NCBI GenBank assembly: GCA_027576995.1
Contig: JANBQC010000015.1
Location: 62,001-126,000, forward strand
Length of the DNA: 64,000 nucleotides
Direction of reading: 5' to 3'
DNA from: Dimargaris cristalligena
Taxonomy: Eukaryota; Kickxellomycota; Dimargaritomycetes; Dimargaritales; Dimargaritaceae
The notes below the pieces were generated by a model. It made no database searches. It was not told the origin of the DNA and saw nothing but the letters and a program-made list of their open reading frames with translations. The translations under genes were made by a program, and so were the position numbers. Positions 55,011-64,000 of this stretch are shown in pieces (position 1 is the first letter of the stretch; each line of letters begins with the position of its first letter).

Positions 55011-55310
55011 GATAGCTCCAGAGGGAGGTCCCAAGGGAAATGCTACTAAGACTAAGGTATAGGTAGATAGATAGACTGACTAGATGGCTTTGTATCTGGA
55101 AGAGTCTTTGGATCATCAGGTTGAGTATTTTATATGAAGCACTGGGGCCGGAAGGAGAAGGGTTATATACTGAATGATGATCCCAAAGTACTGAGGGTAA
55201 CTATGGGAGGGTTAATATGGTACTATAAGGCCTAATAAGGGAGGACAATTGTTAAGTCCAGATTAAGTCAGATTAGGAGGGCCAACATATTCAAACTTAA
55301 TATTTTATTA

Positions 55311-55890
55311 TATTACCTGGATTAACCACTATTAGTCCATCAAGAGTCCCAAGGATAAGCTTCTAATAGTAGGTGGGGCTTAGAATCAGCTAAGCAGGCT
55401 ACTAGTATCAGGTATGGGCCATAATACAAATAAATAAAGGATAAGCAGTAGGGATATGTAAGGAATGTGTAGTCAGTACACTTACTAGTTAATAGGGGGG
55501 AGTAAGTATATATAGGGTTTATTAGAGCAAACTAGGGGTAAGAATAAGCTAAGGAAATTAATTAGTCCCAATAGGGCCCAGTTATATATATGTAGGGATG
55601 ACTCCAGAGGGAGGTCCCCAAGGAGGACACTACTAAGACTAAGGTATAATAAATAAGCCAACTGGACAGCCGTGAGGATCTGGAAGACTTAGGTGGTAAC
55701 TGGAAGAGCCTTTAGATCAGCACTGGGGTGATTGGTGTAAACCAAGGAGTCCAGAAGGGGAACAGTTATATGATATAGGGTGATCCTATAGTACCAGGGG
55801 TGACCATGGGGAGCTTAATATGGTGCTATAAGGCCCAGTAGAGATGGATGATCACTATATCTGGATTAAGTCAGATTAGAAGGGCCAATA
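55311..55890 (-). mobile_element. Solo LTR, family LTR1
   Basis: 580 bp beginning TATTACCTGGATTAACC and ending GAAGGGCCAATA, only 24 bases from the previous LTR1 and in the same orientation. No matching target duplication was found. It is not part of a full element, because only 23 bases separate the two copies. Confidence 0.85.
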
Positions 55891-56013
55891 ACCTCATTAC
55901 TAGAAGGTGTGCCTTGACGTATTGATTTATTAGAATCTCCTATAGAGTAGATACTGGTGTAATATTCAATAGGTGCATACCATATGGATTCGTATTGAAA
56001 TAAAAGTATTTAG

Positions 56014-56591
56014 TATTAGCCCTCCTAAACTGACTTAATCCAGTCCTAATGATTGCCCATCCTTATTAGGCCTTATAGTGCCATATTAACCCCCCATAGT
56101 TACCCCTGGTCCTATAGGTCATCCTTTATTATGTAACCCCACTCATTTGACCCCAATGCTTTGCACCCAAACACTCAACTCACTGATCTAAGACTCTTCC
56201 AGTTCCCATGAGAGTCTTCCTGAGGCAAGCCATCTGGTCGGATTCCTTACCTATCCATACCTTAGTCATAGTAGTATTTCCCTTGGTACCTCTCTCTGGA
56301 GCTGTCTCCATGTATATATAACCAGGCCCCACTGGGACTAGTTTGATCCTTAGCTTATTCATATCCCCCAGTTTACCTCAATAAACTCTATATACTCATC
56401 CCCCCTTGTACTGACTAGTAAGTGTGCCTGCTGCATGTCCCTGGCATTTACCAGCATCTATCCTTTATTGGTTTATAATACACCCCCATCCTAATACTAG
56501 TAGCCCACTCAGCCAAGCCTAAGCCCCACCTACTGTTAGAAGCCTATCCTTGGGAATCTTGATGGACTAAGAGTGGTTAACCCAGGCAACA
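56014..56591 (+). mobile_element. Solo LTR, family LTR1
   Basis: 578 bp beginning TATTAGCCCTCC and ending GGTTAACCCAGGCAACA. It is flanked by a perfect 5-bp duplication TTTAG (56009-56013 and 56592-56596). A TATA-like ATGTATATATAACC near 56311 precedes CAATAAACTC near 56379. Opposite orientation to its two neighbours. Confidence 0.9.
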
Positions 56592-56676
56592 TTTAGCATT
56601 GTGATAGTAATCCAATAGCATAATTAAACTTTGAATTTCATATACCATATCCTCAAAAAGAAAGAGTTCACAAATA

Positions 56677-56822
56677 TATATGGTAGAGGTTTGGCTGAGC
56701 TGTATGACAAAAAATCCATTGGGTGAAGTAAATATTACTGGTTAACAATAAATCTCCCATATATTATCCCATATACTTATCATTTAAACTCTTATACAGC
56801 TGGTCCGAATTTCACCCATATC
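56677..56822 (-). mobile_element. 146-bp MITE-like element, copy 6
   Basis: Begins TATATGGTAGAGGTTTGG and ends ATTTCACCCATATC. Same orientation as copies 1 and 7, and shares AAATATTACTGGTTAA with them. Confidence 0.75.
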
Positions 56823-57364
56823 TCACTGAATAACTTATTAAATATAGATGAGTGTACTATAAAATAAGAAAACTGAAGAATGCATATTAATCTTTTAGTC
56901 TAGGTGAAATCAGCATGATGGCAAATGATAAGTATATTAATAATCAAATTCCTCTCTAGCACTTTCAGTACTGTAAGGCCATCACATGGGGGACTCTAGT
57001 AAGTGAATAATTGATGGCACTTAATAATGTAAACTTAATAGAAAAATACAAATGTATCCCCATTCCAAAATAATCCAATACTGGGATACACTGAGACATG
57101 TCTATTTTAAATGAAACTACGGAGGGCCTAATGCTAAATTTTCTAACAAAATGCACCAAATTAGAGGTGAATATTGTATCAATCATATGTTTTATGCAAT
57201 TCTACTCCATAGTAAGTGCTATGGAAGGATCCAACTGGCAGTATAGCCCTATGGCTCGCGAATTTTAAGTATTACTTGGTATATAAAATACACATTAGCC
57301 CTGATTATATGCTAGCCTTTCTACTAGGTGAATGTGTTAACAAGTGTATTGGTCATCCATAATA
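56823..57364. other. Spacer, nothing recognised
   Basis: AT-rich sequence between a MITE-like element and LPMO unit 4. No gene or RNA seen. Confidence 0.4.
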
Positions 57365-57641
57365 CTATATAGACATGCCCTATTTCAGGTGGTAACCAAC
57401 AGAACAGTAGCCATAGGTCGATTAGCCGTACATTGACGTTCAATGCCTATTGATAGATTATGAGACCCAAAATAAAACATTTATTCTTAATTTACATATT
57501 GTCACTGCAGGATTTGTGGTCTGCTTTAAGGAGAGAAGTGAAGCACAGCTTCTGTTGCATGTCTTTGGTTGGCTCAATAGGCTCAATCATGCCAAATGCC
57601 AGCAATGCGATTATAAATAAAGAAACAATTATCTGAAAGAA

Positions 57642-57664
57642 ATATATATATATATATATATATA
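57642..57664. repeat. AT dinucleotide microsatellite
   Basis: About eleven AT units in the downstream block of LPMO unit 4, absent from the equivalent place in units 2 and 3. Confidence 0.9.
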
Positions 57665-57925
57665 ACAACCAATAGTCCGAAGGGGGGTGTCTTGCTATGA
57701 ATTATGTCGCGGAAACCAGTTCCTTGACATACACCAAGACCGGGTGGCCGTCCGGAATGATAGACCCGGTTATCGCAAAAGGGGCGCACCCTTATTGACT
57801 TTACTAAAATTTGAGAATCTCTTCGGGAAAGGGAAAAGATCAGTAGGGTCGCGTATACACAGTCGAAAGAGGCCAAAGGACAGACAAATAAACGTCAAAG
57901 TGTCAAACGAATCGGAGGGGGGAAA

Positions 57926-58891
57926 CTAGGCCGCCCCCTTTTTGGGAATGTCACAGAAGGCCCCCACACCGTTAGTGTTATTACACACCATCCCCTTGGC
58001 ACAGGAGGTAATAACATCCTTGCCGAGATGCTTCACGACGATATCGGCCGATTTCCCGGCGGATTTACAGGCCGGACCAGCGGACTCGCCGCTGGTTGTA
58101 GAGGGTTTGGTTGAGGTGGTCGGTTCTTCGGGAGTGGTCGCGGTGGTGTCCTTGTCCTTGTCATCGGCCGGAGTAGCGGGGTTTTTGGTACCCTTACCGG
58201 GTTTGGTAGTGGTTGGCTTGGCCGGAGCTTCCTCCGTCTCTTCAGGCGCGCTAATGGTGGGGGTCTTACTACCGCTACTACTGCCACCGGGATAGTACTC
58301 GCTGCCGTCGTTCGTACCGCTAAGGAACTCGCCGATAGTGACACCGCCGGGATAGTTGGCAATAACAATCTTGGGCCCCGAAAGCGAACCGCCCGCCTTA
58401 CCCTCAATCTTCACATCCGCGCAGTTCATGTAAAACTCGCGGTTGCCCGATTTATTGACCCAGGTCCAGGCAAAAATGGCCATGGCAGCGGAAGGGGCGT
58501 TAGAGGGAATGGGAACACTTAATGAACCACCCAAGGTAGGGCAGCTGTTCATGATGGTGTGGATGGCAGTGAATGTCTTGCCCTTGTCATACGACAGGGA
58601 GAATTGACAATGGCCGCCGTTGTGAGCGGCACCAGTTGAGGAGAATTTGACTGACGCACTGCCACCCGCCTTATAGATGGCCACGGGGGACGCATAGGCC
58701 TCGGTGTAATGGCACAGGGGAAACGCCTTCACCCCACCGGAACCAATGGGGGCCGAAAGATAGTTGGGGTCCGGATTGGGGTATTTGCAGCTAGCGATGG
58801 TGGACCCGCGAACACAAGGGGTCTCCAAGAATATGTGACCAGCTACGCTGGTGACCAAGGCGCCAAGGATAAGGGCAGTTGAACCGATCAT
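57926..58891 (-). CDS. Secreted LPMO-like copper oxidase with C-terminal Cys-rich module
   Basis: 321 residues, ending TAG. Signal peptide 1-18, mature His19, second candidate copper His90 in HNGGHCQFSLSYDKG, Tyr154 in REFYMNCADV. The N-terminal third (HIFLETPCVRGS, NYLSAPIGSGG, SCPTLGG) resembles the gene at 42906-43931. From GNREFYMN onward it follows the copies at 47.8 and 51.6 kb, so it is probably a recombinant. The Lys/Thr/Pro linker is short (about 205-270). The cysteine module occupies about 272-321. Predicted extracellular oxidative action on chitin or a similar polymer. Confidence 0.8.
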   Translation of the reverse strand: MIGSTALILGALVTSVAGHIFLETPCVRGSTIASCKYPNPDPNYLSAPIGSGGVKAFPLCHYTEAYASPVAIYKAGGSASVKFSSTGAAHNGGHCQFSLSYDKGKTFTAIHTIMNSCPTLGGSLSVPIPSNAPSAAMAIFAWTWVNKSGNREFYMNCADVKIEGKAGGSLSGPKIVIANYPGGVTIGEFLSGTNDGSEYYPGGSSSGSKTPTISAPEETEEAPAKPTTTKPGKGTKNPATPADDKDKDTTATTPEEPTTSTKPSTTSGESAGPACKSAGKSADIVVKHLGKDVITSCAKGMVCNNTNGVGAFCDIPKKGAA

Positions 58892-59470
58892 TTTGGTAAC
58901 TGGATTGATAAGAAAAAGAGGAAACGGGTCACACGCTAGGCGAGAAAATAGACTGTAAATATTGGAGAAGAGGATAAATCACCGTCGTTGATGGTTCCAA
59001 AAAAGTTGATAACTCGTCGATAACCGAATAAGATAATGGGTAGAGGTAGGGAAAAACAGTAATAGTATAGCCAGCCAGCCTTGCAGAATAGTCCAATGTT
59101 TCTCTAGCGAATTGAAATGGTTGGGAGAGAGTGAAAGTGCACTATGGAATAATAGTTATTTGGGAAAGGAATGCGGCTAATAATCTACGTGACCGGCACG
59201 ATGAATTAATTAACCGAGAGAAAATTTAATGGGGGTGGATAAAGGATGGACTGCAATGCTGAAATACCAAATGGTAGCGAAACTAGTATTTGGGTAGCTA
59301 ATTGAGGAAGAGCAGGGTGTATATAAACCAATATGGTAAAAGGTGGCAACTGGCTAATGGCTATTAATTGTTTTTAAAAAAGAAAAGCGGATGTCGACGA
59401 GTATCAACGAAGGGATGGATGAAATGGTGATGATTTTAAAATGGGGTGGGCGATGTAGGCGCTATTTATA

Positions 59471-62400
59471 AGGATGAGACTACGTGGGTCTCCACCCCAC
59501 CCTTGCCGTGTCACTAAATTGACATCGATAGTTCCGATTAACTAGGACTCATACCTACCCGTTGTCCTCCTCTGGCATTGGAGCGGGCGGCCAAGACTTG
59601 ACAAATCTCAGACATATCCCCTATCCGTGCTATGAGCTGCAATCCTTTTACTCTGGGTGACCCCGAGCCACTCTATGAGTCGCTGGACTCGATTCCCACA
59701 TAGCGGCGATGGAACTGACAGTTTGCTCCTAATTCATCCGCTTTTCACGTTTCGCATTTCTCTCGACTAGCCCACGCCATTATTAATACTGTCTCTCTAG
59801 CCGTTCTTTTGGCGCACTTATTAGAGCGAATATTCCTCCTAGACTTAGCCATAATCGCATATTCTCGAGTGGATCCCCTTTGTCTGGCACAAGGGGGTCC
59901 GAATTTAATATCCGAGAACTGCGATGGTGCGAAAAGAAGAGTATACAAATTTCACGAAGGGGTTGGGTAAAGGCAATGAGTTTGGTCTACTCTATTTTAG
60001 TGGACGAAGATGGGCTAATGATGAAGGGGGGAAGAGAGGAGAGTCCTTTTTTGGCGGAAAACCACCTTATGTTATTGAATGTCCATAGGCCATTACATCC
60101 GATGCCCCCTTGGCACAAAGACCCCTGCTGGCCACAGTGACCAAAGGGAATCCGATGACCAGATCGTATCACCAGGCAAGAGTCGGGGCAGTGAAAACAC
60201 CGCCTCTCTCCTCTCTCATACTACCTCGAGACTCGGATTATATCCCAATAAATATCACCCTCTATATTAGGAGCCGCACCCTCCAGTACCCCCCCCCCAA
60301 TGCCTATCCCTGCCTCCCGCCCCATTGAGTCGCTAGCGGTATGTCGGGCAACCCTGGCCTTTACTTCGATTACGAAGTGACAAATGGGAGGAAAGGGAGG
60401 GGGGGGGATTATCGATTTGGGGCCCGGTGCCACCTCGAATAATTGTGGACCAGCCAACCCTGTAAACGCCGCCGCAGCTGTATTAATTTAAATCGTCTAC
60501 CCATATATTCCGAGATTATTTAGAATGAGACCCCAGTGATAGCCCACTTCCTTCGCAAAGGTGCCAACTTGGGTCTCGCTACCCACTGCACCCATACTTG
60601 TGGATATCCGACATTTCTGCTCTATGTACTCAAAAGTAAAAGAATATTCATTCAATCGTCGGTTTTTAGGCATTTTTAAGGTAGTGTAATTTCTTTAGGA
60701 AGAATGCGGTGACAGTGCGTCCACCATCTCCACCGCAGGGGCGGCTAGTTACCAGTTTAATATTGCATAGCTTAGATTGGTGTATTGGAAATAGGCCCAC
60801 TCGCCCATCTATTGATGTATAAGTTTGCTATAGTATATAGTGAACGAGTGCTCCTAAGCCATGGCGTTAAGCGCATCACTCGGAGGTTAATATCAATCCC
60901 AAGTAGGTAAAATGCACTAACCAATATGTCCACTAGGAAGGATTTAAGTCACTAGTCCGATATACTAATGGGATATAGAAACATCACCATGACAAAACTA
61001 TATCAGAAAAATAGCAGAGCTTAAATTTCAGTGACCAATTGGTATTCCCTATAATGTAAGGTGCGAGGGGTCAAGATTGGAAGAGCCCCGGTTCGCAATT
61101 GAACCCTTGGCGGCTGTTTTTTCTGATAGGATGGAGTAGTGAAGTGAGTTTAGCCGCATATCTCCATCCGCGGCAGATTTATTTTGAATTATCATATCGG
61201 TGAAGCATTGGCCCGGTCAGAGTCTGGGGGGGGAGGGGGTCACGAGATTGATATACGTAACCTTTCTAAGATTTAGCTGCTAATCCCTTCACCATTCTAC
61301 TTGAGGATAGACAACCAAACGGAAAAAGTAAAACGGTGGATGAGTATTAGATGCAACAGTAACCCTATAACGTAGCCTTTGCCACTTGACTTAAAAAACC
61401 ATACATACTAGTGAGAAGTACCTCCCAGACTAGCTAAGGACCAATCCGCGATGGTTTGATTTTATCTACTATTATTCATACACCGGTCATCAAAATAATT
61501 GAGTCTGGGGTTTGGCTGGCCACTTGGCGGGAAGTTAGGCGCTAAATAGACTCGTTTTTTTTACTAATTCGACCTGTGCACGAATTCAGGATTATATGGT
61601 AATTTTACAAATCAGCGTACTAATGAAGCTTAGACTGGAATAAAACTACTTAAAATATTAAACTACGCAAACTGTAGGCAGGGTATGTTCAACGCGACTA
61701 CAGAGCAGTTCATATGCCTCTGCTGTATTACACCTGCCCAGTTTAACGTGTAAATTTCAAATGCATCCGCATTCAAGTATAATGGAGGCCTATACTAAGA
61801 GAATGGGCTTCTCTTGCACTGACCACCATCTACAGAAAATGAGGGACGATATGTACTAAATGCGATTAACAGTGGGCCAAGCAAGAATCTGGCACGGCTT
61901 AGATTGTGGCCAATGGAAATAAATTTCCAAGTGAAGGGGCTCAGGAGCCCTGCCCGCGACAATTCCGTTTATTTGGTTAACCCTTCCCCCCCCCAGCTCA
62001 TTGATTTGTTACCGATGTGGAGCAAGCTGCTTCAGCGAAACACTTGTGAATAACAACGAATCTATTACAACATTTAGAGCACATGGCAGATATTCATCCA
62101 GGCTGTATAACGAATAATCCATTTGATGAGGTAAATATTACTGGTCAAAAGTTATTCTCCCACATATTATCCCATACACATATTGTGTAAAATCTTATAC
62201 AGTTGGGTTGAAGTTCACCCACATCGACCCATAGTAATATTCTCACTTCAGCTTCCAGAGTAGCCCAAAGCGAATAAAAAAATTGGGTGAATAGACTTGA
62301 CTTAAGACTTTTTTTATACTAACCCCCGATTCTGAAACAGACCACACCTTGTTGAAGCGGGCTTATAAGCGTATTTATAAAATTCCATCAATACGAGATC

Positions 62401-62973
62401 CGTAAGAAATGACAATGCGTCGAATAACTGGTAGCAAATGTGCCATACACCGCATGCGATAGCTCCTAATAGAGTAGAGGTTTCGAAAAACAATTTATGG
62501 TACTAGAAACATAACAAGAAAACTAATGGGTGAAATGCTGACGATTAAGTTACGTTGGATGAGTTCAAAGAGCTCGAAGAAATATTATGAAATATGCATC
62601 TCACCAAGGTGTATGGGGGAATAGTAATGCCCAAAATTTTCAAGAAAAAGGGGACATTTGCGTGGCACTTTCGAGCGAACTAAGAATAAAATAAAGAATA
62701 AAATAAAACAAAACACACGTATACTTTTCGCAAGAAAAATTAGTGGTCGAAGCTGAAGAGGGCAAAATAAATCGGCCAGAACGATACACAGAGTAACCTC
62801 ATAATAAAGTAGATAGATATAGAAATTCTTATATATGTATATATAAATGTCAATAAGAATGGGGTCGTTTCAATAAATGTAAAAGGTGTACAGAATGCGC
62901 AAAATACACAGACAAGTGAGCTGGAACTAGGGCGCAGGTCGGCATCATACATGGGGGCGATGCTCTGCACACA
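59471..62973. other. Intergenic region without recognised genes
   Basis: About 3.5 kb, AT-rich. It contains one 146-bp element (62080-62225) and, next to 62973, the 3' UTR of the MAP kinase gene. Open frames at 59.7-60.5 kb overlap on both strands and look random. No tRNA or other RNA gene could be recognised by eye. Confidence 0.5.
62080..62225 (-). mobile_element. 146-bp MITE-like element, copy 7
   Basis: Begins CACATGGCAGATATTCATCC and ends AGTTCACCCACATC. A diverged copy with the same length and inverted ends. Confidence 0.65.

Positions 62974-64000
<1,027 letters not shown>

Larger units (their letters stand above)
54214..55287 (-). mobile_element. Solo LTR, family LTR1, interrupted by another LTR
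   Basis: Begins TGTCACCCAGGTTAACC and ends GGAGGGCCAACA. It is flanked by a perfect 5-bp duplication TATTC (54209-54213 and 55288-55292). An insertion at 54505-55010 with its own duplication splits it; without it the LTR is about 563 bp. This copy defines both termini of the family (TG...CA). Confidence 0.9.
57365..59470 (-). repeat. LPMO duplication unit 4
   Basis: Gene with about 560 bases downstream and 580 upstream. The upstream block from the start codon to about 59450 is nearly identical to unit 3, though the coding regions differ clearly. Similarity to the other units ends near 59470, which marks the outer edge of the array. Confidence 0.75.

Noticed and set aside
54214..55890. Two same-orientation LTR1 copies as the ends of one full retrotransposon
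   Set aside because: Only 23 bases separate them, there is no internal coding region, and the first copy has its own target duplication.

Overview
The window is fungal nuclear DNA. The dynein light chain gene and the terminal MAP kinase gene each need a short GT-AG intron to give the conserved protein. There is also a fungal-type perilipin, a mitochondrial ribosomal protein, an UNC93-like transporter, secreted copper-oxidase-like proteins and several solo LTRs. A giant intronless NRPS gene, sparse short introns and AT-rich spacers suggest an early-diverging (non-Dikarya) lineage, possibly a mycoparasitic zoopagomycete such as the Dimargaritales. That placement is a weak guess that I cannot test here.

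Layout. 1-3.1 kb: a nested pair of solo LTRs and empty spacer. 3.1-4.4 kb: UNC93-like/MFS membrane protein. 6.6-29.0 kb (minus): one uninterrupted 7462-residue nonribosomal peptide synthetase. It has five complete A-T pairs, two canonical epimerisation domains, a whole decayed A-T-C module kept in frame, and an epimerase-like terminal domain with no thioesterase or reductase. 29.0-33.4 kb: no gene found, two copies of a 146-bp inverted-repeat element. 33.4-38.3 kb: housekeeping block of perilipin (+), dynein light chain LC8 (+) and mitochondrial uL23m (-).

39.5-59.5 kb: a minus-strand tandem array of five paralogous secreted lytic polysaccharide monooxygenase (LPMO)-like genes. Three are intact and two carry one in-frame stop each. 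The four distal ones sit in duplicated 2-3 kb units. Solo LTRs lie between these units, and the paralogues look mosaic, as expected from gene conversion or unequal crossing-over. 59.5-63.0 kb: no gene found, one 146-bp element. 63.0-64.0 kb (minus): 3' part of a Fus3/Kss1-type MAP kinase running off the window.

Possible joint roles (inference). The NRPS makes a short peptide with predicted D-residues. The UNC93-like protein about 2.2 kb from its 3' end could be linked to it, but no regulator or tailoring enzyme is visible. The LPMO array, some with a cysteine-rich C-terminal module, would act outside the cell on chitin or another polysaccharide, which would suit a fungus feeding on other fungi or insects.

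Repeats: seven copies of one solo-LTR family (LTR1), one copy of a second family (LTR2), and seven copies of an exactly 146-bp MITE-like element. At 54.2-55.3 kb a MITE sits in LTR2, which sits in LTR1, and both LTR steps have perfect 5-bp target duplications.
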